Positions 15,878 to 24,628 are shown, counted from the first letter of the stretch. The stretch: DNA of 64,000 bases from Cytobacillus citreus (GCF_018343665.1 NZ_JAGYPM010000003.1:62001-126000); one strand, 5' to 3'. Translations and numbers: made by a program. Notes: a model not told the origin generated them from the sequence alone.

Positions 15878-16849
15878 ATGAATTCTATTAAAAAGAAAAT
15901 TTTTATTACCCGTAAACCGCCTGAACACGTTTTAAATAATCTCCAAAAAATCTTTGAAGTTGATATATGGAATTCTGAAGACACAGAAATTCCTAGAGAT
16001 GAATTACTGCATATCATTCATAAATTCGATGGACTTCTATGCCTGCTTACCGAAAGCATTGATGAAGAATTGCTGGACAAGGGAAGAAATCTAAAGGTAA
16101 TCAGTAATTTGGCAGTTGGTTATAATAATATTTGCATAGAAGAAGCTACCTCTAGAGGCATAATGGTAACCAATACACCTGGGGTACTTACAGAAACAAC
16201 AGCAGATCTTACCTTTGCACTAATGCTTGCAGCCTCTAGAAGAATAGTTGAGGCTTCTCATGCTTTACGTGAAGGTAAATGGAGAACATGGTCGCCTATG
16301 TTTATGACAGGTATGGATGTTCATGGCTCAACACTTGGAATTATTGGACTTGGTGAAATTGGTGCAGCTGTCGCAAGAAGAGCAAAGGGCTTCAATATGA
16401 AGTTAATGTATTATAGCCGTAGTCGGAAGCCTGAGTTTGAGGCAGAGCTTGATATTGAATATGCTGATTTACATACTGTGCTGCAAACATCTGATTATGT
16501 ATGTATTCTTACACCATTCACTAAAGATACTAAAAACCTGATAACGATGAAAGAATTAAAACTAATGAAAAATACAGCCATTTTAATCAATACAGCAAGA
16601 GGTGGGATTTTGAACGAGATGGATTTAATCCAAGCCTTATCTGAAGGTATTATTTGGGGCGCTGGATTAGATGTATATGAACAAGAACCTTTGCCATTAG
16701 ATCATCCTCTTTTGCAGTTTCCTAATGTTGTTACTCTGCCGCATATCGGCAGTGCCAGCATCCAAACACGTACAAAAATGTGGGAGCTTGCTGCAAAAAA
16801 TATAACACTGGCACTACAAGGAAAAACTCCACCAAATCTTGTTAATTGA
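15878..16849 (+). CDS. D-isomer-specific 2-hydroxyacid dehydrogenase (glyoxylate/hydroxypyruvate reductase-like)
   Basis: 323 aa. The NAD(P)-binding Rossmann motif is LGIIGLGEIGAAVARRAKGF (residues about 150-169). Catalytic residues are Arg in INTARGGILNE, Glu in DVYEQEPL and His in LPHIGSAS. It reduces glyoxylate, hydroxypyruvate or related 2-oxoacids with NAD(P)H. The start is odd: the ATG at 15878 touches the AGGAGG SD with no spacer, while an ATT nine nt further (giving KKKIFITRK) is perfectly spaced. Downstream is a bidirectional terminator; the gene is alone on the plus strand. Confidence 0.9.
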   Translation: MNSIKKKIFITRKPPEHVLNNLQKIFEVDIWNSEDTEIPRDELLHIIHKFDGLLCLLTESIDEELLDKGRNLKVISNLAVGYNNICIEEATSRGIMVTNTPGVLTETTADLTFALMLAASRRIVEASHALREGKWRTWSPMFMTGMDVHGSTLGIIGLGEIGAAVARRAKGFNMKLMYYSRSRKPEFEAELDIEYADLHTVLQTSDYVCILTPFTKDTKNLITMKELKLMKNTAILINTARGGILNEMDLIQALSEGIIWGAGLDVYEQEPLPLDHPLLQFPNVVTLPHIGSASIQTRTKMWELAAKNITLALQGKTPPNLVN

Positions 16850-16862
16850 TTGAAATTATGTG

Positions 16863-16892
16863 AAAAATGACGAGAGCTTTCTCGTCATTTTT
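16863..16892. terminator. Bidirectional terminator
   Basis: AAAAATGACGAGA-GCTT-TCTCGTCATTTTT, a perfect 13-bp stem between convergent genes. Confidence 0.92.
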
Positions 16893-16898
16893 TCTATT

Positions 16899-17072
16899 TT
16901 AATCTCCTTCTATTTCCTCATCAATAATACATTTTTGTAATAGGTAATCGAATGTAATATCCGCAAGTTCTTCTAATTCACCTTCAGTAGGCACAAACCC
17001 TCTTCTTGTCAGCTCATGAAAGAAAAATTCTGCTATTTCTTCCGTATCAATAATCACTTCTATTTCTTTCAT
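16899..17072 (-). CDS. yozD: YozD family protein
   Basis: 57 aa from the ATG at 17072, behind AAAGGGGG. Sequence MKEIEVIIDTEEIAEFFFHE...LADITFDYLLQKCIIDEE is acidic and helical, matching the Bacillus YozD family as I remember it. Function unknown. Position between yodL and yodN matches B. subtilis. Confidence 0.75.
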   Translation of the reverse strand: MKEIEVIIDTEEIAEFFFHELTRRGFVPTEGELEELADITFDYLLQKCIIDEEIEGD

Positions 17073-17277
17073 AGCTACGCCCCCTTTGTAGAGAATGTAT
17101 GTTGTCCTTTTGATTTTCATGCAAATAACAAGCATTTTGATAATGATTCTAAAACATTACTAAAAATCTTTCTTCATTTTTTTCTGACATTTTTATTAAG
17201 GACAAGCATATAAATGAAACATAAGTACCTTGCGCAAAATTGTAAGGAAAATCGTTAATAAAATTGAGGAGAAAGAT

Positions 17278-17442
17278 ATGACTAAATTATCTAGCTTAGC
17301 TGCAGTAATTTCAGAGGACTTAAATAAGGAAGAAAGTTTGATCATCCAATTTTACGGCCAGTTTTTAAATGGTCTGTATAAGGTCGTACTATGGTTTGGT
17401 ATCCCATATATTGTGTTCTTATTAATTCAGTTTAACAAATGA
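17278..17442 (+). CDS. Small single-pass membrane protein, 54 aa
   Basis: The ATG at 17278 follows TGAGGAG, so the longer frame from 17230 is not used. An N-terminal cytoplasmic helix (MTKLSSLAAVISEDLNKEES) is followed by one TM (about 28-50, LYKVVLWFGIPYIVFLLI). Not recognised. It is convergent with yodN, with only 2 nt between the stop codons. Confidence 0.6.
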   Translation: MTKLSSLAAVISEDLNKEESLIIQFYGQFLNGLYKVVLWFGIPYIVFLLIQFNK

Positions 17443-17444
17443 AA

Positions 17445-18152
17445 TTATACTGTACTTTTTCCATCATTGTTCGAAATCTGCTTCAGTTTTCTTAAAATTA
17501 CACGCATTATATGTCTATATTCTTCGTCATGAAACATCTCGTAGAGAATGCGATAATCATTAAATATATCTAATAAACCATCGATTAAAAGCTTTTTTTC
17601 TCGTATTTCTGCTAATATTTCCTTTTCTGCTTTGCGGAAGGAGCTTCCCTTTTTCTCTTTTAGTTCTGGCAATTTTTCCTTCTTATTCAGTAAGTACAGA
17701 AGTCCCAGCTTCTGAATGAAGGCATCCGCACTTTCCGCATCCGCTACAAGTATTAATTCCTCTTCATTTGCTTCAAGCCATTCCGCATCACTAATTCTCG
17801 TTAGTTCGTATATGATATCCTCCCAAGCATCCTCTTTATAACGCCATATTTCTGTTCTAAACCCAACGACTTTGAACAAGTCTGATCCATAGCCCTTTAC
17901 TTGTACTAAATCTCCAAAAAAATACTTATACTCTATATCAATATGTTCCTTTTCCATTATTTCTCCTTTATAATCAGAAAGCATTTCCAAGCTTGATTCC
18001 ATATATAGACCTTCACTTCTATTAACCTCATAAACATACATACCGTCGAGCCACTTCATATTTGTAATCTTACCAACCGTTCCATACATAGTGATCACGA
18101 CTGTATCACCGATATTAAATTTAGGTTTTTTCCTATCGCTCATTTCCTCCAT
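17445..18152 (-). CDS. yodN: YodN homologue
   Basis: 235 aa. The N-terminal part has two SH3/KOW-like beta units (FNIGDTVVITMYGTVGKITN at 12-31 and YFFGDLVQVKGYGSDLFKVVGF at about 77-98). A charged helical C-terminus (EKEILAEIREKKLLIDGLLDIFNDYRILYEMF) follows. I assign yodN by position (yozD-yodN-yozE-yokU) and general character. Cytoplasmic, unknown function. Two candidate starts (18152, 18143) both have suboptimal SD spacing. Confidence 0.75.
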   Translation of the reverse strand: MEEMSDRKKPKFNIGDTVVITMYGTVGKITNMKWLDGMYVYEVNRSEGLYMESSLEMLSDYKGEIMEKEHIDIEYKYFFGDLVQVKGYGSDLFKVVGFRTEIWRYKEDAWEDIIYELTRISDAEWLEANEEELILVADAESADAFIQKLGLLYLLNKKEKLPELKEKKGSSFRKAEKEILAEIREKKLLIDGLLDIFNDYRILYEMFHDEEYRHIMRVILRKLKQISNNDGKSTV

Positions 18153-18235
18153 CCTCTCGGGTGTGAGTCGTGAATTATTGATTACGATAGTATATGCAAA
18201 AACAATTAATTGCGGTCCGTTTATGGGAACACAGA

Positions 18236-18463
18236 TTATCTCTGTTCTTCATATAACTTGTACAATTCCCACACATCGTCAAATACAGACATGCTCTCCA
18301 TATAAGAACCATTTAATTCTAAATATGTACTAAGCTCATGATAATTTGAAGATGTTTTTGGAAAACCGTGATCTTGGTAGACATGATTTGCAAAAAAGCT
18401 AATTGAATCTTGTGGGGATGGATGCCGATATTTCAGTAGAAAATGATAAAATGTTTTTGCCAT
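18236..18463 (-). CDS. yozE: YozE SAM-like domain protein (UPF0346)
   Basis: 75 aa from the ATG at 18463 (MAKTFYHFLLKYRHPSPQDSI). The whole protein is the YozE_SAM_like helical domain: HYLLKYRHP, FA.HVYQDH.FPK.S..YHELS.YLE and FDDVWELY. Unknown role; conserved beside yodN/yokU in Bacillus. A GTG 9 nt upstream is possible but closer to the SD. Confidence 0.88.
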   Translation of the reverse strand: MAKTFYHFLLKYRHPSPQDSISFFANHVYQDHGFPKTSSNYHELSTYLELNGSYMESMSVFDDVWELYKLYEEQR

Positions 18464-18581
18464 TATACACACACGCCTTCCTAACCCTTAATTATTTTAC
18501 GATTATTATTTGCTCTGTAGTTCATCAGAATGAAAGAATATATCGTATACTATAAGCAATTATACGCATTTTGTCCAAATG

Positions 18582-18611
18582 AAAAAGCAATCCAATGCCG
18601 GATTGCTTTTT
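18582..18611. terminator. Terminator
   Basis: AAAAAGCAATCC-AATGCC-GGATTGCTTTTT, a 12-bp stem downstream of the 63-aa membrane protein gene. Confidence 0.88.
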
Positions 18612-18646
18612 CATATAATGCACCAATGGTATAAACCCTATATTTA

Positions 18647-18838
18647 TTACTGATAGCGTTCTGATTTTGCTAATTCAGTCAGTATCCAAATAATATTAAA
18701 CAGTAAAATCGCTACTGTAATCGGAACAGCCTGAAGCCAATTTTTCCCATACTTTTCTTTAATAACACCTGCATAATACCCGCTAAAAAACAAGCCAAAC
18801 ATGGCTACTGCAAGCATAATCATTAGCGTTAGATGCAT
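18647..18838 (-). CDS. Small two-TM membrane protein, 63 aa
   Basis: Two hydrophobic helices (about 4-24 and 37-53) flank a short basic loop (KEKYGKNW). An upstream GGGAA-type SD and its own terminator support expression. Not recognised. It lies between yozE and yokU, outside the kamA operon. Confidence 0.6.
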   Translation of the reverse strand: MHLTLMIMLAVAMFGLFFSGYYAGVIKEKYGKNWLQAVPITVAILLFNIIWILTELAKSERYQ

Positions 18839-18956
18839 TCCCTTTTCCTCCCAATTATAAATGAATAATATCCCTATTACTCATTATAATGATAGTGGAA
18901 AAGGAGTTTGTGAAAAAACATGAATTATTTGTGAACTATTCCTATTTATTTTGCTA

Positions 18957-19235
18957 TTAAAAATCAAAATAATTCCTTTTCAAAAGCCTTGGCTGTACCA
19001 TTAAGTTCTTAAAGCTGGTTTCTCGCCCAATCCCATTCGTATTAATAAGAAACAATTGATCTTCTATTTCTTTCACAAGCTGATCTGATTGGTATACCAT
19101 ATTACATGAGTGGCATTTAACTGATGGTACCTCACTAATTTTTACAGCTCTCGTTCCGTCGGGCATCTCCCAGTAAACATTGTCCAAACGATGCTCAATC
19201 TTTTCACTTTCACACCATGCACATTTCTTATCCAT
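18957..19235 (-). CDS. yokU: YokU zinc-ribbon protein
   Basis: 92 aa from the ATG at 19235; its ATG overlaps the kamA stop by 8 nt, so it is translationally coupled to kamA. Cysteine pairs CAWC (residues 4-7) and CHSC (about 41-44) form a zinc ribbon like the N-terminus of MqsA-type proteins; VYWEMPDGTRAVKI and QSDQLVKEIEDQLFLI follow. Always found next to kamA in Bacillus as I know it. It may assist or regulate the aminomutase; no activity is known. Confidence 0.85.
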   Translation of the reverse strand: MDKKCAWCESEKIEHRLDNVYWEMPDGTRAVKISEVPSVKCHSCNMVYQSDQLVKEIEDQLFLINTNGIGRETSFKNLMVQPRLLKRNYFDF

Positions 19236-20676
19236 TAATATTAGTATCCACCCTTTCCGATGCAATTTCATTTATTTCTGATTCGAAAGGCTTTTGCATA
19301 GTCTGTTGAGCTTGAAATTTTTTCTCTTTTAACTGATCACGCTTTTGTCTCTTATCCTTTAATGTTGCATGTAATGGATCATGTTCATACCTTTCTCGAC
19401 GATCATGCCTTGCCAACCCTTCAGGAACAAGATTAAATTTCTGATCACTCATTAGGCCAGCAATACCAATAGTCGATTTTTTCTCGTCCATATCAGGATA
19501 TATTTCTTTGAAATACCCTTCCGCTCGTCCTGGTACATAGGATTCTGGTTCAGGATAAGTTGTAATAACTCCTTCAAAATTTCGTAAAACCACTTTATCA
19601 ACACTTTGTGAAATTAAATAGTTAGGCTGAAGAGAAATCTTCCCTCCACCTCCAGGAGCATCCACAACGAATGTTGGGACAGCATATCCTGATGTATGCC
19701 CACGCAGTCCTTCAATAATTTCTAGCCCTTTTGAAACAGGTGCACGAAAATGGCCAATTCCCTCTGATAAATCACATTGATAAATATAATAAGGTCTAAC
19801 TCTAATTTTAACGAGATCATGCATAAGTTTTTTCATAATCGGGACACTGTCATTTATTCCTGCAAGAATGACAGATTGATTCCCAACTGGTACACCTGCA
19901 TTAGCAAGCATTTCACATGCTTTTTTGGATTCTTCGGTAATTTCTATAGAGGTATTAAAGTGGGTATTTAGCCATACTGGATGATACTTTTTTAAGATAT
20001 TACAAAGGTTTTCAGTAATTCTTTGAGGGAAAACAACGGGTGCTCTTGTACCAATACGAATAATTTCTACATGGTCAATTTCGCGGAGGTTTTTTAAAAT
20101 ATATTCTAAAATATTGTCGTTTATTAAAAGCCCATCTCCACCGGAAATAAGAACGTCTCTTACTTGGGGTTCACTTCTTATATAATCAATGGCAGCGTCC
20201 AGCTGTTTCTTCGGTACTCCCATTCCAATCTGCCCAGAAAAACGTCTTCTTGTACAATAGCGGCAATACATTGAGCATTGATTCGTGACAAGAAAGAGAA
20301 CACGATCTGGATATCGATGTGTGAGGCCAGGCACTGGTGAATCCTCATCTTCATGTAGTGGGTCCTCTAGGTCATATTTCGTCTTATAAATTTCCTTTGA
20401 AATCGGTACTGATTGCATGCGAACTGGACAACGCGGATCATCTTGATTCATTAAAGAAGCATAATATGGAGTAATATTTAAGGGAATTGTTTTCGTTGAT
20501 ATCTTTACACCTTCCTCCTCTTCAGGTGTAAGGTTTATAACCTTCTTTAAGTCATCCACTGTACGAATTGTATTGGTCAGCTGCCAAAGCCAATCATTCC
20601 ATTGTTCTTCTGATACATCCTTCCAAAGCTCAATATCCTTCCAATGACGGGATGGTTTGTATAAAAATTGTTTCAT
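19228..20676 (-). CDS. kamA: Lysine 2,3-aminomutase (radical SAM, PLP)
   Basis: 482 aa. The radical-SAM 4Fe-4S motif CSMYCRYC gives Cys134, Cys138 and Cys141. SAM-binding GGD (DVLISGGDGLL) and the glycine-rich PLP region (VVDAPGGGGKISL) follow, then a C-terminal extension with KKSTIGIAGLMSD and a charged end. It interconverts L-lysine and L-beta-lysine. SD GAGGAGG precedes the ATG. A consensus -24/-12 sigma-54 promoter lies 37-53 nt upstream of the start, separated by a terminator from the activator gene. It forms a two-gene unit with yokU. Confidence 0.95.
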   Translation of the reverse strand: MKQFLYKPSRHWKDIELWKDVSEEQWNDWLWQLTNTIRTVDDLKKVINLTPEEEEGVKISTKTIPLNITPYYASLMNQDDPRCPVRMQSVPISKEIYKTKYDLEDPLHEDEDSPVPGLTHRYPDRVLFLVTNQCSMYCRYCTRRRFSGQIGMGVPKKQLDAAIDYIRSEPQVRDVLISGGDGLLINDNILEYILKNLREIDHVEIIRIGTRAPVVFPQRITENLCNILKKYHPVWLNTHFNTSIEITEESKKACEMLANAGVPVGNQSVILAGINDSVPIMKKLMHDLVKIRVRPYYIYQCDLSEGIGHFRAPVSKGLEIIEGLRGHTSGYAVPTFVVDAPGGGGKISLQPNYLISQSVDKVVLRNFEGVITTYPEPESYVPGRAEGYFKEIYPDMDEKKSTIGIAGLMSDQKFNLVPEGLARHDRRERYEHDPLHATLKDKRQKRDQLKEKKFQAQQTMQKPFESEINEIASERVDTNING

Positions 20677-20712
20677 TCTTAATCCTCCTCAGAATTTCTA
20701 TATAAAAACACA

Positions 20713-20729
20713 TGCAAATATTGTGCCAA
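20713..20729 (-). promoter_or_regulatory. Sigma-54 (-24/-12) promoter of kamA
   Basis: Minus strand TTGGCACAATATTTGCA. GG and GC are exactly 12 nt apart, as required by SigL/RpoN. The start point would fall near 20702 and the UTR would be about 25 nt. Confidence 0.9.
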
Positions 20730-20755
20730 ATCAAAGATTTTCATATATCGTATTC

Positions 20756-20770
20756 CTGTAAGCTTTACAG
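20756..20770. promoter_or_regulatory. Inverted repeat, candidate activator site
   Basis: CTGTAA-GCT-TTACAG, 27 nt upstream of the -24 element. It is a dyad of the size bound by Fis-type HTH activators. It could be one upstream activating sequence for the adjacent sigma-54 activator. Confidence 0.45.
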
Positions 20771-20853
20771 CGTCCGCCATTACTCGTTTTATAATTAATC
20801 GTTTTTTCAAGAGAAAAAAATAATTTTATTAAAATTCTAATACAAAAGAAAAA

Positions 20854-20873
20854 AATGCCGATTATTCGGCATT
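20854..20873 (-). terminator. Terminator of the sigma-54 activator gene
   Basis: AATGCCGA-TTAT-TCGGCATT followed on the minus strand by TTTTTTTC. It separates the yodTSRQP-activator transcript from kamA. Confidence 0.88.
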
Positions 20874-20876
20874 CGT

Positions 20877-22358
20877 TCATTTCAGTTTTTGTAGTTTATA
20901 TTGTAATGTTTGCCTAGGAATCTCAAGAAGCTTTGCTGCCTGATTAATATTTCCATCGGTTTGTTGAAGAGCATCCATTATTAACTCTTTTTCTAACTGC
21001 TGTAGATTATTTCTCAAGGATAGGCTTGAAATATTCTTCTCCCTTTTTGAATGCATAAAATTTTGCTTTAGCATGACTGGCAAATCTATTTCTGTTAAAA
21101 ACTCACCTTCACATACATTCATCATATACTCAATTGTGTGTTTTAATTCTCTTACATTCCCTGGCCAGTCATACGTTTTAAAGTAATTCATCACCTTTGC
21201 ATTCACACTTTTTACTCTCTTCTTAAATGCTAAATTAAAAGAAGAAATAAAATGTTCGGTCAGAAAGCTAATATCTTCCTGCCTTTCCCTTAACGGTAGA
21301 AGTTTAAAGGTCAAAACATTCAATCGGTAAAAAAGATCATCTCTTATCTGCTGCTTTTCAAGAGCTTTTTGCGGATGAACATTCATTGCCGCAATAATAC
21401 GGACATTGACAAAAAAACTTTCCGTACTGCCAACTCTTCTCACTAGACCATCCTCCAGCACTCTAAGCAGCTTCGCCTGCAGTTCAATTGGCATAGCATG
21501 GATTTCGTCAAGGAAGAGGGTACCCCCATCAGCAAGCTCAAATAAGCCCGGCCGGTCTACTGCACCTGTATAGGATCCTTTGGATGTTCCAAATAAAATG
21601 CTTTCTAGTAATGTCTCTGGGATTGCTGCACAGTTCTGGGCAATAAAAGGTCCTTCTGCTCGTAAAGAGGCATGGTGAATACCTTGTACAAACAGCTCCT
21701 TCCCACAACCGCTTTCTCCAAAAACCATTATTGGGGAATCTGACTTTGCAAGCTTTTTTGCTTCTTTCTTAACAGCCATTAAGTCAGAGCTAACAGTTAA
21801 TATACTATCTAAAGTATATTGCGTACTAGTTGAGGATTTCTTTTTTTTCTTCACTGGCAGTTCCATCTTTTTCTGTAAATCAAGCAATCTTTCAGAAAGT
21901 ACCTTCAACCTTGAATAATCCTTCGCAATCTCCACTGCCCCGACTGTTTTATCACTTACTCTAATTGGGAGTGTAGTATTTATCGTATCAATTTGATGTC
22001 CGTGAGCATTAACATATGACTGAGTTTGATTATAAATGGGTTTATTCGTTTTCATCACTTTTAATAGTGTACTAGTCTGTTCATTCAACGAGGGAAAAGC
22101 GGCTAAAAGTGGTCTATCTAATACTTCATTTACATTCATTCCGTCATGCTTTGCTGCGATTTCATTATAATATATGGTTTTTCCATTTAAATCTACAACA
22201 TGAATTCCTTCATCTATTCCATTTAAAATGGCTGAAAGAACCTCTTTTGATTTTACATGTAATTTAGTGATCCCGATCCCCCCTTTGATAATATGTAAGA
22301 ACAGCCGAAAAATTGTCTTTTTTCTGCCGAAAATTTGGCACCAGAAAAGGGTAAGCAC
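20877..22358 (-). CDS. Sigma-54-dependent transcriptional activator (PAS-AAA-HTH), probable kamA regulator
   Basis: The frame is 493 aa. A PAS domain (about 40-140: AILNGIDEGIHVVDLNGKTIYYNEIAA) is followed by AAA+ (about 190-420) with Walker A GESGCGKE, the sigma-54-contact loop GSYTGA (Tyr variant of GAFTGA) and Walker B GGTLFLDEI. The C-terminal Fis-type HTH is NINQAAKLLEIPRQTLQYKL. The PAS domain may sense lysine or a derivative. The true start is unclear: the GTG at 22358 has no SD, whereas AAAGGGGGG is followed 7 nt later by an in-frame ATC (22271) and no ATG/GTG/TTG. It lies 9 nt after yodP. I recall a similar activator, KamR, in the B. cereus group. Confidence 0.9.
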   Translation of the reverse strand: MLTLFWCQIFGRKKTIFRLFLHIIKGGIGITKLHVKSKEVLSAILNGIDEGIHVVDLNGKTIYYNEIAAKHDGMNVNEVLDRPLLAAFPSLNEQTSTLLKVMKTNKPIYNQTQSYVNAHGHQIDTINTTLPIRVSDKTVGAVEIAKDYSRLKVLSERLLDLQKKMELPVKKKKKSSTSTQYTLDSILTVSSDLMAVKKEAKKLAKSDSPIMVFGESGCGKELFVQGIHHASLRAEGPFIAQNCAAIPETLLESILFGTSKGSYTGAVDRPGLFELADGGTLFLDEIHAMPIELQAKLLRVLEDGLVRRVGSTESFFVNVRIIAAMNVHPQKALEKQQIRDDLFYRLNVLTFKLLPLRERQEDISFLTEHFISSFNLAFKKRVKSVNAKVMNYFKTYDWPGNVRELKHTIEYMMNVCEGEFLTEIDLPVMLKQNFMHSKREKNISSLSLRNNLQQLEKELIMDALQQTDGNINQAAKLLEIPRQTLQYKLQKLK

Positions 22359-22367
22359 CCTTCTGTA

Positions 22368-23219
22368 TTATTTCGAAAGATCCTTGACCCAAACATTCAT
22401 ATCCTCCAGCTTATCAAAAATATAACAGTTATTGATAAGCCTACCTCGATAGTAATATCCTAGCTGATGCAAGGCAGCATTCATACCAAATGATAAGGAT
22501 CTTGCAATTGAATAAGCACAATATACCCCATTTTCTTTCAAATCAGCTTCAAGCTTCTCTAATAAAAATTTCATTAAGCCATGCTTACGGTGTTCAGGTA
22601 ATGTTGCACAATCGGTTAATTCTGCATTTTTGTAAAAGGAATTAACTTCAGCTGATGCTGCGCTAACAATTTCTCCATGATGTTGGAAGCAATAATAGAT
22701 AGTCCCTTCTAGTATTGTATTTTCAATATATTGAGGATCATTGAGTGGAGTTGGATATATTTGAAAAACCTTTTCATAAAGGCTTGCTAAGCATTTTGCA
22801 TCCTCAATGGTTATTTTTTTCAGTTTATACTCGGATGGAGGAAGGATTGGATGACTGTTTCTTTCTAATGCGAGAACATTTTTTACAATTTGATCTTCGT
22901 TCAGCCACTGAGTGCTTGTCCTTCTTTCATTAGTACAATATTTGCAAAAAAAATAAAGATTTGAGCCGAGAAAATAATTCTCAATCACTGCTTCACACTG
23001 ATACCCATGTTCAATTAATTTAACAAAATACTCTTTTCTTGCTTTAATAATTATTTTTTCTGCATGAAGGCTATTCGCGACCGATTCTGCTTTTTTAATT
23101 GCTTTAGGGATATTTCCACATAAATCATCAACTCGAATACGTTTGTTAAACAAATCTTTATATACTTCTATTGAAAAATGATCGGTTTGAATTAATTGTA
23201 TATCTGCAATTTTTTCCAT
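22368..23219 (-). CDS. yodP: Beta-lysine N-acetyltransferase (YodP/AblB)
   Basis: 283 aa. The C-terminal GNAT fold (about 120-275) has ASLYEKVFQIYPTPLNDPQYI, AELTDCATLPEHRKHGLMKFLL (motif A, acetyl-CoA loop) and NAALHQLGYYYRGRLINNC. The N-terminal 110 residues are specific to AblB proteins. AblB acetylates the epsilon amino group of beta-lysine; with KamA this makes N-epsilon-acetyl-beta-lysine, an archaeal osmolyte also produced by B. subtilis YodP-KamA when overexpressed. Here yodP is co-directional with yodTSRQ and directly precedes the activator gene. Confidence 0.88.
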   Translation of the reverse strand: MEKIADIQLIQTDHFSIEVYKDLFNKRIRVDDLCGNIPKAIKKAESVANSLHAEKIIIKARKEYFVKLIEHGYQCEAVIENYFLGSNLYFFCKYCTNERRTSTQWLNEDQIVKNVLALERNSHPILPPSEYKLKKITIEDAKCLASLYEKVFQIYPTPLNDPQYIENTILEGTIYYCFQHHGEIVSAASAEVNSFYKNAELTDCATLPEHRKHGLMKFLLEKLEADLKENGVYCAYSIARSLSFGMNAALHQLGYYYRGRLINNCYIFDKLEDMNVWVKDLSK

Positions 23220-23239
23220 TTTTTCTTTCCTCCTTAATT

Positions 23240-23283
23240 GAAAAGACTAAGCGCCTTCCCTCGAGGTTGATAAAAACGAGACA
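23240..23283 (+). repeat. Decayed fragment of repeat R2
   Basis: GAAAAGACTAAGCGCC...CTCGAGGTTGATAAAAACGAGAC resembles the first and middle blocks of R2 module 1 (9447-9640) with the intervening part deleted. It lies in the yodQ-yodP gap. Confidence 0.5.
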
Positions 23284-23321
23284 AAACAATTATTAGAAAA
23301 GGCACTTTAATCCAAATAAAT

Positions 23322-24584
23322 CTAATTAGTTTCACACCATTTTAAAAGCGTTAAAGCAATTATTTCTGCCGCTTCAAATACTTCATTAATTGAAATATAC
23401 TCATTCACATCGTGTGCTACCTCCGTTACTCCTGGTCCAAACACAACAACGGGGGTCCCCGCCACAGTAGAAAGGATCCCACCGTCTGTTCCCCATGGTG
23501 ATGCTTCAACTACCGGTCTCGTCTGTTTCACTTTTTGAAAGCATTCTGAAATCGTTTCTATTAATGGATGACTAGCTTCAAGATTTCCTGGAAGCCATCT
23601 TCCTCCAAACCATTCAATTTTTGGGGGATTTTCACATAACCAATCGTCCATTTCTGAGATTTGGGCTAACATTGCCTCCATTTCCTTTTCTGCATCTTCC
23701 ATTTTTTCATCAGGAGCCACACCCATCCTCCCTTCAATAACTGTTATATCAGGAACTGATGATGGCCATTCTCCACTATGGATTTTCCCTATATTAATAG
23801 GAATTGGAATCGGTATGTTTTCATAAAGTGGATCAGTAATTTTCTCATTTCTCTTTTTCTCTAAATTCTGTAATCCTGTAATAACAATCATCGCTTTTTC
23901 AATTGCACTTATCCCTTCATACCTTGTTCCACCATGTGCTGAACGTCCTTTTACAGTGATCCGAAACCACATTGAACCTTGCTGCTTTGGAAACAATTTC
24001 ATATTTGTAGGTTCTGGAATAATGGCCCCATCCGCTTTGTAGCCTCTTAAAACTGCCGCGAGCGTGCCAGCCCCTCCACTCTCTTCTTCAATAACACTTT
24101 GAAAAATAACATCCCCTTTTAATTGAATACCGGAATTTATTATTGCTTCAATTGCTAATATAAGGGAAACAGTCCCTCCTTTCATATCTGTTGAACCTCG
24201 TCCATAGATAATCCCTTCCTCAATGTGACCGCTGAAAGGGTCATGTCTCCACTCATTACGATCCCCTTCTGGGACAACATCAATGTGGCCGTTAAGAATA
24301 ATCGACCGGCCTCCACCAGCACCTTTGAGCACTCCAACGATATTTGGATTTCCCGAAAAGTCTTTTCGGTCTGAGCAAAAGACTGGATGCGTGAATAAAT
24401 CATCCTCTCCAATCTCCCAAATATCTAATGAGAGACCAAGCTCCCTGCATTTTTCAATAATAATTGCCTGCGCACTGCTTTCATTTCCACGAATACTGCC
24501 TTCCTGAACAAGTCTTTGCAGAAGGTTCATTCCTTTTTTTTTATTTTCCGCCAGCCATTGTTTTATTTTTTTTTCTTCCAGCAT
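23322..24584 (-). CDS. yodQ: M20 family deacylase/peptidase (YodQ, ArgE/DapE type)
   Basis: 420 aa. Zn-ligand motifs: GHIDVVPEGD (His/Asp), YGRGSTDMKGG (bridging Asp), EEESGGAGT (catalytic Glu pair), PEPT and a final GPG...AHDVNEY His. The dimerisation domain lies at about 190-305 (GRSAHGGTRYEGISAIEKA). Family members hydrolyse N-acyl amino acids; in this operon the natural substrate could be N-acetyl-beta-lysine or a later intermediate (inference). It is 44 nt downstream of yodR, in the middle of the yodTSRQP unit. Confidence 0.88.
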   Translation of the reverse strand: MLEEKKIKQWLAENKKKGMNLLQRLVQEGSIRGNESSAQAIIIEKCRELGLSLDIWEIGEDDLFTHPVFCSDRKDFSGNPNIVGVLKGAGGGRSIILNGHIDVVPEGDRNEWRHDPFSGHIEEGIIYGRGSTDMKGGTVSLILAIEAIINSGIQLKGDVIFQSVIEEESGGAGTLAAVLRGYKADGAIIPEPTNMKLFPKQQGSMWFRITVKGRSAHGGTRYEGISAIEKAMIVITGLQNLEKKRNEKITDPLYENIPIPIPINIGKIHSGEWPSSVPDITVIEGRMGVAPDEKMEDAEKEMEAMLAQISEMDDWLCENPPKIEWFGGRWLPGNLEASHPLIETISECFQKVKQTRPVVEASPWGTDGGILSTVAGTPVVVFGPGVTEVAHDVNEYISINEVFEAAEIIALTLLKWCETN

Positions 24585-24628
24585 ACCGTCACTCCTTAGA
24601 ATAAAAATCTATTACATTTTCCTAATGA

